From NCBI RefSeq assembly GCF_003702705.1, contig NZ_QZMN01000013.1:62001-126000 (forward strand): a stretch of DNA of 64,000 nucleotides, in the 5' to 3' direction. A program made the position numbers and the translations under genes. A model generated the notes under the pieces. It ran no database searches. It was not told where the DNA came from and saw nothing but the letters and a program-made list of their open reading frames with translations. Shown here piece by piece: positions 7,766-15,378 of the stretch; the stretch's first letter is position 1, and every line of letters starts with the position of its first letter. This DNA is from Ornithinimicrobium cerasi. Lineage in GTDB: Bacteria > Actinomycetota > Actinomycetes > Actinomycetales > Dermatophilaceae.

Positions 7766-9352
7766 TCAGACGGGTGGGATGGAGCGGTGCCGGGTCGAGA
7801 AGTGGCGGTCGCGGCGGGCGGCGTAGCGCAGCCGGCGCACGACCTCCTCGCGCAGGTCCTCGGGCTCGACGATCGCGTCGATGACGAGGTCGGCCGCGAG
7901 GCGCTCGAGGTCCACGTCCTCGACATACTCCGCCCGACGCGCCTCGACGAACGCCTCGCGCTCGGCGGGGTCGCTGATCTCGGCGATCTTGTTGGCGTAG
8001 ACCGCGTTGACCGCGGCCTCGGGGCCCATCACCGCGATCCGCGCGGTGGGCAGCGCGATCGTCGCCTCCGGCCCGAACCCCGGCCCGCCCATCGCGTAGA
8101 GCCCGGCGCCGTAGGCCTTGCGCACCACGACGCACAGCTGGGGCACCGTCGCCTCCGACACCGCGGACACCATCTTGGCGCCGTGCCGGATGATGCCGCC
8201 GCGCTCGACCTCGGAGCCGATCATGAAGCCGGGCACGTCGGCGAGGTAGAGCAGCGGGATGCCGTAGGCATCGCACAGCCAGATGAACCGCGACGCCTTG
8301 TCGGCGGAGTCGGTGAACAGCACCCCGCCCTTGACCGCCGAGTTGTTGGCCACGATGCCGACGCTCTGCCCCTCCACCCGGCCCAGACCCACGACGAGCT
8401 CGGCGGCGAAGAGCGGCTTGACCTCGAAAAAGCTGTCCGCGTCGACGAGCCCCTCGATGACCTCGTGGACGTCGAAGGGCACCGACTCGGCCTCCGGCAC
8501 GGTGTCGCGGGTCAGCGGCACGGCCGGCGCCTCCGCCTCGTAGTGGGGCACCGGGTCGTGCCAGGTCTCGGGCAGGTAGGAGAAGAAGTGGCGGGCGAGG
8601 TCGATCGCCTCGGCGTCGTCCCCGGCCAGCAGGTCACCCACGCCCGAGACGGTGCAGTGCATCCGCGCGCCGCCCATCTCCTCGAGGCTGACCTTCTCGC
8701 CCACGACCATCTCGGCCATCCGGGGGCTGCCGAGGTACATCGAGGCGTTGCCCTCGACCATGATCACGAGGTCGGTGAAGCTGGGGATGTAGGCTCCGCC
8801 GGCAGCGCTCGGCCCGAACAGGCAGCAGATCTGCGGCACCCTGCCGGACAGCGCGACCTGGTTGTGGAAGATCCGTCCGGCGCCCCGGCGTCCGGGGAAG
8901 AGGTCGACCTGGTCGGTGATCCGGGCGCCGGCGGAGTCGACGAACCAGAACAGCGGCAGCTCCTCGCGCAGCGCCGCCTCGGTGGCCCGGATCATCTTCT
9001 CGACGGTCCGCGCGCCCCATGACCCGGCCTTGACCGTCGGGTCGTTGGCCACCACGATCGCGGGTCGGCCCTCGACCTCGCCCCGCCCCGTCACGACGCC
9101 GTCGGCGGGCAGCCCCTCGGCCGTGGCGTTGGCGTAGCGCCCGTCCTCGACGAACGTCCCCTCGTCGAAGAGCAGGGCGATGCGGTCCCGGACGTACAGC
9201 TTGCCCTGGGCGTCGAGCTTCGCGCGCGCCTTCGCGGGCGGCTCCGCCGAGGCCCGGTATGCCGTCTCCAGCCTGGTCCGCAGCTCCCCGACGCGGGGGT
9301 CGGGGTGGGCGTTGGCGCCTGCGGGAGGTGGGGTCGACGGCATACCGCTCAT
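7766..9352 (-). CDS. Acyl-CoA carboxylase beta (carboxyltransferase) subunit, AccD1/LiuB-like
   Basis: A 528-residue biotin-dependent carboxyltransferase that moves CO2 from biotinyl-BCCP to an acyl-CoA. Both crotonase-fold halves are present: FGPSAAGGAYIPSF in the first, and LYLADVPGFMIG with GAGLYAMGGPGFGPEATIALP in the second, the oxyanion-hole loops. It lies 13 nt downstream of an acyl-CoA dehydrogenase gene. A carboxyltransferase next to an acyl-CoA dehydrogenase and a MerR regulator is the layout of leucine/branched-chain catabolism (AccD1-FadE19 in mycobacteria, Liu genes in proteobacteria), so methylcrotonyl-CoA is the likeliest substrate. Propionyl- or acetyl-CoA cannot be excluded. 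A second Met at 9343 is an alternative start. Confidence 0.88.
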   Translation of the reverse strand: MSGMPSTPPPAGANAHPDPRVGELRTRLETAYRASAEPPAKARAKLDAQGKLYVRDRIALLFDEGTFVEDGRYANATAEGLPADGVVTGRGEVEGRPAIVVANDPTVKAGSWGARTVEKMIRATEAALREELPLFWFVDSAGARITDQVDLFPGRRGAGRIFHNQVALSGRVPQICCLFGPSAAGGAYIPSFTDLVIMVEGNASMYLGSPRMAEMVVGEKVSLEEMGGARMHCTVSGVGDLLAGDDAEAIDLARHFFSYLPETWHDPVPHYEAEAPAVPLTRDTVPEAESVPFDVHEVIEGLVDADSFFEVKPLFAAELVVGLGRVEGQSVGIVANNSAVKGGVLFTDSADKASRFIWLCDAYGIPLLYLADVPGFMIGSEVERGGIIRHGAKMVSAVSEATVPQLCVVVRKAYGAGLYAMGGPGFGPEATIALPTARIAVMGPEAAVNAVYANKIAEISDPAEREAFVEARRAEYVEDVDLERLAADLVIDAIVEPEDLREEVVRRLRYAARRDRHFSTRHRSIPPV

Positions 9353-9365
9353 CCTGTCAGCCCCC

Positions 9366-10547
9366 TCAGGAGGGCAGGCCGAGGCCCCGCGCGATGACCA
9401 TCCGCTGCACCTCGGAGGTGCCCTCGCCGATCTCGAGGATCTTCGCGTCGCGGAAGAAGCGGGCGACGGGGTACTCCTCCATGAAGCCGTTGCCGCCGAA
9501 GACCTGGGTAGCGATCCGCGTCGCGGTGACCGCCGCCTCCGTCGAGTAGAGCTTGGCGATCGCGGCGGCCTGCTTGACCTCGGCGAGCGAGCGCCGGCCG
9601 GCCTCCCGCTCGTCGTTGAGCCAGGCGGCCTTGTAGGTGAGCAGACGCGCGGCCTCGACCATCACGGCGAGGTCGGAGATCTGGAAGGACACGCCCTGGT
9701 TGACCGCGATCGGGCGACCGAAGGCGATGCGCGACGTGGCGTAGGCCGCCGACTCCTCGAGCATCCGCTGCGCGCACCCGACGGCCAGCGCGGAGATCGC
9801 GACACGACCGTCGTCGAGGGTCTTGAGGAACTGCTTGAACCCCTCGCCGCGCGCACCGAGGAGGTTGTCCTCCGGCACGCGGCAGCCCTCGAAGCTCAAC
9901 CCGTGGGTGTCCGAGATGTGCCAGCCGAGCTTGCGGTAGGCCGGCTCGACGGTGAAGCCGTCGGTGCCGCTGGGCACCATGATCGCGCTGATCTCCGCGC
10001 GGCCGTCCGCGCTCTCACCGGTGCGCGCCGTGACCGTGACGACCGAGGTGATGTCGGTGCCGGAGTTGGTGATGAACGCCTTGGACCCGTTGATCACCCA
10101 CGACCCGTCCTCCAGACGGGCGCGGGTGCGGGTGGCCCCCGCGTCCGAGCCGGCCTCGGGCTCGGTCAGGCCGAAGCCGGCGAGGGCGCGGCCCGCGAGG
10201 AGGTCGGGGAGGTAGCGCTCCTTCTGCTCCTGCGAGCCGAAGGACAGGATCGGGTTGATGCCCAGGCCGACGCCTGCGGAGAGCGTGATCCCGATCGACT
10301 GGTCGACCCGGCCGAGCTCCTCGATCGCCAGGCAGAGGTAGGTGAAGCCGCCCTCCTCCAGGCCCGCGCCGCCGAACTCCTCGGGGGCGTTGAGGCCGAA
10401 GAGGCCCAGCTCGCCCATCTTCGGCACGAGGTCGGTGGGGAAGTGCGCGTCGCGGTCCCACCGCTCGACGTGCGGCGCCACCTCCTGCTCGGCGAAGTCG
10501 CGCACGACGCGGCGGAAGTCCTCGTGGTCCTGGGTCAGCTCGAACAC
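9366..10547 (-). CDS. Acyl-CoA dehydrogenase
   Basis: A 393-residue FAD enzyme that oxidises an acyl-CoA to the trans-2-enoyl-CoA. It has FGLTEPEAGSDAG (FAD/substrate loop), GSKAFITNSGTDITSV, and the C-terminal IATQVFGGNGFMEEYP and EIGEGTSEVQR. Glu in GEGTSE occupies the catalytic-base position of short/medium-chain enzymes. Isovaleryl-CoA dehydrogenase normally has its base elsewhere and a non-acidic residue here, so a short or branched-chain substrate other than isovaleryl-CoA should be considered. The GTG at 10547 gives the usual length; the frame stays open further upstream without homology. A 17-bp palindrome begins 4 nt before the start, and a MerR gene diverges from it. Confidence 0.9.
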   Translation of the reverse strand: MFELTQDHEDFRRVVRDFAEQEVAPHVERWDRDAHFPTDLVPKMGELGLFGLNAPEEFGGAGLEEGGFTYLCLAIEELGRVDQSIGITLSAGVGLGINPILSFGSQEQKERYLPDLLAGRALAGFGLTEPEAGSDAGATRTRARLEDGSWVINGSKAFITNSGTDITSVVTVTARTGESADGRAEISAIMVPSGTDGFTVEPAYRKLGWHISDTHGLSFEGCRVPEDNLLGARGEGFKQFLKTLDDGRVAISALAVGCAQRMLEESAAYATSRIAFGRPIAVNQGVSFQISDLAVMVEAARLLTYKAAWLNDEREAGRRSLAEVKQAAAIAKLYSTEAAVTATRIATQVFGGNGFMEEYPVARFFRDAKILEIGEGTSEVQRMVIARGLGLPS

Positions 10548-10550
10548 GAG

Positions 10551-10592
10551 GCCATCGTGCTTGACGTGAGCGTCAACGTCAAGCACGATGGC
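10551..10592. promoter_or_regulatory. Perfect 17-bp inverted repeat, probable MerR operator
   Basis: Arms GCCATCGTGCTTGACGT (10551-10567) and its exact complement (10576-10592) flank the 8-nt centre GAGCGTCA. Nested inside is TTGACG-TGAG-CGTCAA. A further TTGACGT lies at 10605-10611, before merR. The site sits between the acyl-CoA dehydrogenase start and the divergent MerR gene, where a MerR dimer would act. TTGACG also resembles a -35 hexamer. Confidence 0.7.
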
Positions 10593-10627
10593 TCCTGCAC
10601 CCCACTTGACGTAAGGACAAGACAACC

Positions 10628-11011
10628 GTGACCGACGACCCCACCTGGACGATCGCCCAGATGGCCGACGACTTCGAGGTGACCCACCGGGCGCTGCGCC
10701 ACTACGAGCACCTCGGCCTCCTGTCACCGGAGCGCGACGGCCAGCGTCGCGTCTACCACCGTCGCGAGCGCACGCGCCTGGCCCTGATCCTGCGCGGCCG
10801 GCGCCTCGGCTTCCCCCTCGAGGAGATCGCGACCATCCTCGACATGTACGACAACCAGCCCGGCGAGGCCGGCCAGCTGCGCTACCTCCTCTCCCAGATC
10901 GACGATCGCCGCACCGACCTCGAGCGTCGCCGGCGCGACATCGAGGACAGCCTGCGCGAGCTGGGCGACCTCGAGCGGCGCTGCGCGGAGGACCTCCAGA
11001 GGCTGCCCTGA
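10628..11011 (+). CDS. MerR-family regulator, LiuR-like
   Basis: A 127-residue dimeric DNA-binding protein. Residues 8-75 form the MerR winged helix-turn-helix (WTIAQMADDFEVTHRALRHY, then ERTRLALILRGRRLGFPLEE). The remainder is a long dimerisation helix rich in Arg/Glu (DDRRTDLERRRRDIEDSLRE). No Cys-based metal-binding loop is present, which argues against a metal sensor. The RALRHYEHLGLLSPER...RRVYHRR pattern resembles LiuR-type regulators of branched-chain amino acid and fatty acid catabolism. It is divergent from the acyl-CoA dehydrogenase-carboxylase pair, with the palindrome between them, so autoregulation and control of that pair are likely. The GTG start at 10628 is the only sensible one. 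Confidence 0.88.
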   Translation: MTDDPTWTIAQMADDFEVTHRALRHYEHLGLLSPERDGQRRVYHRRERTRLALILRGRRLGFPLEEIATILDMYDNQPGEAGQLRYLLSQIDDRRTDLERRRRDIEDSLRELGDLERRCAEDLQRLP

Positions 11012-11049
11012 CCCGCCGGACCTGCGCGCCCACGCCATACCCCTGCCAC

Positions 11050-11055
11050 TAGGGT
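11050..11055 (+). promoter_or_regulatory. -10 element of the biotin carboxylase gene (leaderless geometry)
   Basis: TAGGGT, 6 nt before the ATG at 11062. It overlaps the alternative GTG at 11056, which it therefore argues against. Confidence 0.55.
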
Positions 11056-11061
11056 GTGCGC

Positions 11062-12855
11062 ATGCCGATCAGCAAGGTCCTCATCGCCAACCGCGGCGAG
11101 ATCGCCGTCCGCATCGCCCGTGCCTGCAAGGACGCAGGGCTGGGCTCGGTGGCCGTCTACGCCGACCCCGACCGGGACGCGCTGCACGTCAAGGTGGCGG
11201 ACGAGGCCTACGCGCTGGGCGGCTCCACCCCCGGCGAGTCCTACCTGGTCCAGGAGAAGCTGCTCGACGTCGCCCGCCAGGCCGGTGCGGACGCGGTGCA
11301 CCCCGGTTACGGCTTCCTCGCCGAGAACGCCTCCTTCGCCCAGGCCGTCCTCGACGCCGGGCTGACCTGGATCGGTCCCGGCCCCGACGCGATCGACGCG
11401 CTGGGGGACAAGGCGAAGGCCAAGCACATCGCCGTCAAGGCTGGTGCCCCGCTGGCGCCCGGGACCAAGGACCCGGTCAAGGACGCCGACGAGGTCGTCG
11501 CGCTCGCCCAGGAGTTCGGTCTCCCCGTCGCCATCAAGGCCGTCTACGGCGGTGGCGGCCGCGGGCTCAAGGTCGCCCGCACCCTGGAGGAGATCCCGGA
11601 GCTCTTCGACTCCGCGGTCCGTGAGGCGGTCACCGCCTTCGGGCGCGGAGAGTGCCTGGTCGAGAAGTTCCTCGACAAGCCGCGTCACGTCGAGACGCAG
11701 TGCCTGGCCGACCAGCACGGCACCGTGGTCGTCGTCTCCACCCGCGACTGCTCGCTCCAGCGGCGCAACCAGAAGCTCGTCGAGGAGGCCCCGGCCCCGT
11801 TCCTCAGCGACGAGCAGCGCGCCGAGCTCGTCCGGGCCTCCAAGGCCATCCTCAAGGAGGCGGGCTACGTCGGCGCCGGCACGTGCGAGTTCCTCGTGGC
11901 GCAGGACGGCACGATCTCCTTCCTCGAGGTCAACACCCGCCTGCAGGTCGAGCACCCCGTGACCGAGGAGGTCACCGGCATCGACCTCGTGCGCGAGCAG
12001 TTCCGGATCGCCGACGGCGAGGAGCTGGGGTATGGCGACCCGAGCCCCCACGCGCACTCGTTCGAGTTCCGCATCAACGGTGAGGACGCCGGCCGCGACT
12101 TCATGCCCGCCCCTGGGACCGTCTCGCGGATGGTCGTCCCCCACGGCCCGGGTGTCCGCTGGGACGCCGGGATCGTCGAGGGCGACACCGTCGCCGGCGC
12201 CTTCGACTCGATGATCGCCAAGCTGATCGTCACCGGCCGCACCCGCGAGCAGGCCCTGGAGCGGTCGCGACGCGCCCTCGACGAGCTCGTCGTCGACGGC
12301 ATGCCCACGGTGCTGCCCTTCCACCGCGCGATCGTGTCCGACCCGGCCTTCGCGCCCGAGGGCGAGGCGGCGTTCACCGTGCACACCCGGTGGATCGAGA
12401 CCGAGTTCGACAACCAGGTCCCCCCCTACTCCGGGCCGACCGCCGAGGGCCCCGGCGCCGACGGCGAGCGGCAGACGGTCGTCGTCGAGGTCGGCGGTCA
12501 GCGTCTTGAGGTGTCGCTGCCCGCCGGGCTCGCGCTCGGTGGTGGCGGTGGCGGTGCCGGTGGCGGCAACGGCGCAGCTGGTGCCCGGAAGAAGGCGCCG
12601 AAGCGTTCGCGCGGCGGCGGCGCCGGGGCGGCCGCGTCCGGGGACGCCGTGACCGCGCCGATGCAGGGCACGATCGTCAAGATCTCGGTCGAGGAGGGCC
12701 AGGCCGTCACCGAGGGTGACGTCGTGGTCGTGCTCGAGGCGATGAAGATGGAGCAGCCGATCAAGGCGCACAAGGACGGGACGGTCACCGGCCTGTCCGC
12801 CGCCGTCGGCGAGACGGTCGCCAACGGCGCGGTCATCTGCGAGCTCAAGGACTGA
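11062..12855 (+). CDS. accA3: Acyl-CoA carboxylase alpha subunit: biotin carboxylase fused to BCCP (AccA3 type)
   Basis: A 597-residue protein. Residues 1-450 are ATP-grasp biotin carboxylase ([64 protein letters not shown]). The last 75 residues are a biotin carboxyl carrier domain with biotinylated Lys562 in LEAMKMEQ. The linker at about 490-525 is unusually rich in Gly and Lys/Arg. It carboxylates biotin for one or more carboxyltransferases; the beta subunit at 7766-9352 is a candidate partner. In actinobacteria this type is shared among acetyl-, propionyl- and long-chain acyl-CoA carboxylases. It has its own leaderless promoter and is not obviously in the merR unit. Confidence 0.94.
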   Translation: MPISKVLIANRGEIAVRIARACKDAGLGSVAVYADPDRDALHVKVADEAYALGGSTPGESYLVQEKLLDVARQAGADAVHPGYGFLAENASFAQAVLDAGLTWIGPGPDAIDALGDKAKAKHIAVKAGAPLAPGTKDPVKDADEVVALAQEFGLPVAIKAVYGGGGRGLKVARTLEEIPELFDSAVREAVTAFGRGECLVEKFLDKPRHVETQCLADQHGTVVVVSTRDCSLQRRNQKLVEEAPAPFLSDEQRAELVRASKAILKEAGYVGAGTCEFLVAQDGTISFLEVNTRLQVEHPVTEEVTGIDLVREQFRIADGEELGYGDPSPHAHSFEFRINGEDAGRDFMPAPGTVSRMVVPHGPGVRWDAGIVEGDTVAGAFDSMIAKLIVTGRTREQALERSRRALDELVVDGMPTVLPFHRAIVSDPAFAPEGEAAFTVHTRWIETEFDNQVPPYSGPTAEGPGADGERQTVVVEVGGQRLEVSLPAGLALGGGGGGAGGGNGAAGARKKAPKRSRGGGAGAAASGDAVTAPMQGTIVKISVEEGQAVTEGDVVVVLEAMKMEQPIKAHKDGTVTGLSAAVGETVANGAVICELKD

Positions 12856-12909
12856 CCCGCCACCTGAGCCCCTCCCGACGCCGGCCCCGGATGCCTGTTC
12901 ACCGCTGTC

Positions 12910-12945
12910 GTGCCACAGGCAATTCCCTGGCATTCGTTGTGGCAC
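12910..12945. repeat. Pair of TGTGSCACA-like sites forming an inverted repeat
   Basis: GTGCCACA at 12910-12917 and its complement TGTGGCAC at 12938-12945. The second lies inside the self-complementary TTGTGGCACAA. They sit in the 165-bp gap between the convergent biotin carboxylase and lpdA genes, a stretch less GC-rich than its surroundings. It could be a weak terminator or two operator half-sites; no gene is seen in the gap. Confidence 0.4.
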
Positions 12946-13020
12946 AACAGAACTGCACGTCGATGCGCTGTGACATGCGGACCTGCCCAGGATCGCTCGA
13001 CGGTCGGCGTCAGACCCGGG

Positions 13021-14487
13021 TCAGTCCGCGATCTCGTGCAGCTGCCGGGCGGCCTCCGCGAGCGAGCCGCTCATCGACGGGTAGACCGTGAACGTCGAGG
13101 AGAACTGGTCGACGTTGAGCCGGTTGGCCACGGCCAGCGCGATCGGGAAGATCAGCTCGCTCGCCCGCGGGCCCACCACCACGCCGCCGACGATCGTGTG
13201 GCTGCCGCTGCGGGCGAAGAGCTTGACGAACCCGTCGGAGACGTTCTGCATCTTGGCGCGCGGGTTCTTGGTGAGGGGCAGCATGACCGCCCTCGCGTCG
13301 ACCCGGCCCTCGTCGATGTCGGCCTGGCTGGCGCCGACGGTCGCGATCTCCGGGTCGGTGAAGATGTTGGAGCTGACCCTGCCGAGCGAGAGCGGCGCCA
13401 CCGCGTCGCCGAGGGCGTGCGCCACGGCGATCCGACCCTGCATGGCCGCCACGGAGGCCAGGGGGAGCACCCCGGTGCAGTCCCCGGCGGCATACACCCC
13501 CGGGACGTTGGTGCGCGAGACCCGGTCGACCTCGATGTGGCCGGACCGGCTCACCGCGATGCCGGCCTCCTCCAGGCCCAGATCGGTGGTGTTGGGGATC
13601 GACCCGACCGCGAGCAGCGCGTGCGAGCCGCTCACCTCGCGACCGTCCTCCAGCGTGACGACGACCGAGTTCCCGTCCCGCCGGACCGCCCCCGCCCGCG
13701 AGCGGTTGAGGACCGTCATCCCCCGTCGCCGGAAGACCTCCTCCACGACGTTCGCGGCGTCCGCGTCCTCACCCGGGAGCACCCGGTCGCGGGAGGAGAT
13801 GAGCGTCACCGCGCAGCCGAGGCCGAGGTAGGCGTGCGCGAGCTCGGCCCCGGTGACCCCGGACCCGATGACGATGAGGTGGCCGGGCAGCTCCTCCAGG
13901 TCCCAGATCTGCTGCCAGGTCAGGATCCGCTCGCCGTCGGGCACGGCCGTGTCCATGACCCGGGGCCGGGCGCCCGTCGCGAGGAGCACCACGTCCGCCT
14001 CGAGCTCCTGGCTGCCGCCCCCGCCGGTGAGGTCGCCACCGTGCGGGGCGGGCTCCTCCCCCGACGCGACGTCGGCCACGCCCACCACGACCTCGACGCG
14101 CCCCGGCCCGATCAGGCGTCCGGCCCCCTGCACGACCTCCACCCCCGCCGACTCCAGCCGTTCGGCGATGTCGCGGCTCTGCGCGCGGGCCAGCTCGAGG
14201 ATGCGCGCGTTGACGTCGGTGATGTGCGCCGTCACGCCCTGGTCACCCGGCACGTGGGCACCGTCGAAGTGCACCCCGATGTGCTTGGCGGCGCTGAACC
14301 GGTCCATGAAGTCGGCCGTCGCGATGAGCGCCTTGCTCGGCACGCAGTCGGTCAGGACGGCGGCGCCGCCGAGCCCCGACCGCTCGACCACGGTCACCTC
14401 GGCACCCAGCTGGGCCGCCCCCAGCGCGGCCTCGTAGCCGCCCGGGCCACCACCGATGACGACCACGGACCTGTCTGCAGCACTCAC
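13021..14487 (-). CDS. lpdA: NAD(P)H-quinone reductase LpdA (flavoprotein disulfide reductase family)
   Basis: A 488-residue FAD protein related to lipoamide dehydrogenase. The FAD site is VVVIGGGPGGYEAALGAAQLG near the N terminus, the NAD(P)H site is LIVIGSGVTGAELAHAYLGLG, and VPGVYAAGDCTG precedes a dimerisation domain. The usual CxxxxC redox pair is absent: the region reads GGAAVLTDCVPSKA, with one Cys. This matches mycobacterial LpdA (Rv3303c), a quinone reductase rather than a true lipoamide dehydrogenase. The GTG at 14487 is chosen because TTGGAT lies 7 nt upstream; the ATG at 14496 is the alternative. It is divergent from the purine nucleoside phosphorylase gene, an arrangement close to the mycobacterial lpdA-deoD region. 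Confidence 0.9.
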   Translation of the reverse strand: MSAADRSVVVIGGGPGGYEAALGAAQLGAEVTVVERSGLGGAAVLTDCVPSKALIATADFMDRFSAAKHIGVHFDGAHVPGDQGVTAHITDVNARILELARAQSRDIAERLESAGVEVVQGAGRLIGPGRVEVVVGVADVASGEEPAPHGGDLTGGGGSQELEADVVLLATGARPRVMDTAVPDGERILTWQQIWDLEELPGHLIVIGSGVTGAELAHAYLGLGCAVTLISSRDRVLPGEDADAANVVEEVFRRRGMTVLNRSRAGAVRRDGNSVVVTLEDGREVSGSHALLAVGSIPNTTDLGLEEAGIAVSRSGHIEVDRVSRTNVPGVYAAGDCTGVLPLASVAAMQGRIAVAHALGDAVAPLSLGRVSSNIFTDPEIATVGASQADIDEGRVDARAVMLPLTKNPRAKMQNVSDGFVKLFARSGSHTIVGGVVVGPRASELIFPIALAVANRLNVDQFSSTFTVYPSMSGSLAEAARQLHEIAD

Positions 14488-14494
14488 GCCCACC

Positions 14495-14500
14495 ATCCAA
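14495..14500 (-). promoter_or_regulatory. Possible -10 element of lpdA
   Basis: TTGGAT on the minus strand, 7 nt before the GTG at 14487. It overlaps the alternative ATG at 14496. Confidence 0.35.
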
Positions 14501-14523
14501 CCACCCCCGGGCCGACCGGCCAG

Positions 14524-14529
14524 TACGCT
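14524..14529 (+). promoter_or_regulatory. -10 element of the PNP gene (leaderless geometry)
   Basis: TACGCT, 6 nt before the GTG at 14536. Confidence 0.55.
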
Positions 14530-14535
14530 GTCCCG

Positions 14536-15366
14536 GTGAACGACCGTGTCCCCGACCTGACCGACCCCGCCACCGACCCGCGCCAGGTCGCCGAGGCCGC
14601 CGCCGCCGTGATCGCCGAGCGCACCGGGGCGGCCCGCCACGACGTCGCCCTCGTGCTCGGCAGCGGCTGGAAGCAGGCAGCCGACCGGCTCGGCGAGGCC
14701 GACACCGAGATCGAGAACACCGACGTGCCGGGCTTCGCCGCCGCCGCGGTGGAGGGTCACTCCGGCACCCTGCGCTCGATCCCCCTCGCCGACGGTCGCC
14801 GCGTCCTCGTCTACGGCACCCGGACCCACTACTACGAGGGCCGTGGTGTCCGGGCGGTGGTGCACGCGATCCGCACCGCCGCCGCCGCGGGCTGCTCCAC
14901 GGTGGTGCTGACCAACGGGTGCGGCGGCCTGCGTCCGGAGTGGGCCCCCGGGACGCCCGTCCTCATCTCGGACCACATCAACCTCACCGCGACCTCCCCC
15001 CTGGAGGGCGCGACCTTCGTCGACCTCACCGACCTCTACACCCCGGGCCTGCGCGCGCTGGCCCGCGAGGTCGACCCGACCCTCGACGAGGGGGTCTACG
15101 TCCAGTTCCCCGGCCCGCACTACGAGACCCCGGCCGAGGTCCGGATGGCCGGGATCCTCGGCGGCGACCTCGTGGGCATGTCGACCACGCTCGAGGCGAT
15201 CGCGGCCCGCGAGGCCGGCCTGGACGTGCTCGGCATCTCCCTCGTCACCAACCCGGCGGCGGGCATCAGCCCGACCCCGCTGGACCACCAGGAAGTCCTC
15301 GAGGCCGGGCAGGCCGCCGCAGGGCGGTGCGGGGCGCTCCTCGCCCGCATCGTCGAGCGTCTCTGA
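14536..15366 (+). CDS. punA: Purine nucleoside phosphorylase
   Basis: A 276-residue trimeric-type PNP that splits purine (deoxy)nucleosides with phosphate to base and (deoxy)ribose-1-phosphate. Motifs are LVLGSGW (phosphate loop), VEGHSGTL, GTRTHYYEGRG, LTNGCGGL, QFPGPHYETPAEVRM, and TNPAAGIS near the purine site. The GTG at 14536 is supported by the leaderless -10; the frame is open further upstream but without homology. It is followed 12 nt later by the phospho-sugar mutase, which suggests they form one operon handling the sugar-1-phosphate product. Confidence 0.94.
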   Translation: MNDRVPDLTDPATDPRQVAEAAAAVIAERTGAARHDVALVLGSGWKQAADRLGEADTEIENTDVPGFAAAAVEGHSGTLRSIPLADGRRVLVYGTRTHYYEGRGVRAVVHAIRTAAAAGCSTVVLTNGCGGLRPEWAPGTPVLISDHINLTATSPLEGATFVDLTDLYTPGLRALAREVDPTLDEGVYVQFPGPHYETPAEVRMAGILGGDLVGMSTTLEAIAAREAGLDVLGISLVTNPAAGISPTPLDHQEVLEAGQAAAGRCGALLARIVERL

Positions 15367-15378
15367 GAGGAGCCGGGT

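Noticed and set aside
11062-12855. Biotin carboxylase as a dedicated methylcrotonyl-CoA carboxylase alpha subunit
   Set aside because: Its compact 597-residue BC-BCCP form and separate promoter fit the shared AccA3 type better, and nothing in it is specific to methylcrotonyl-CoA carboxylase.
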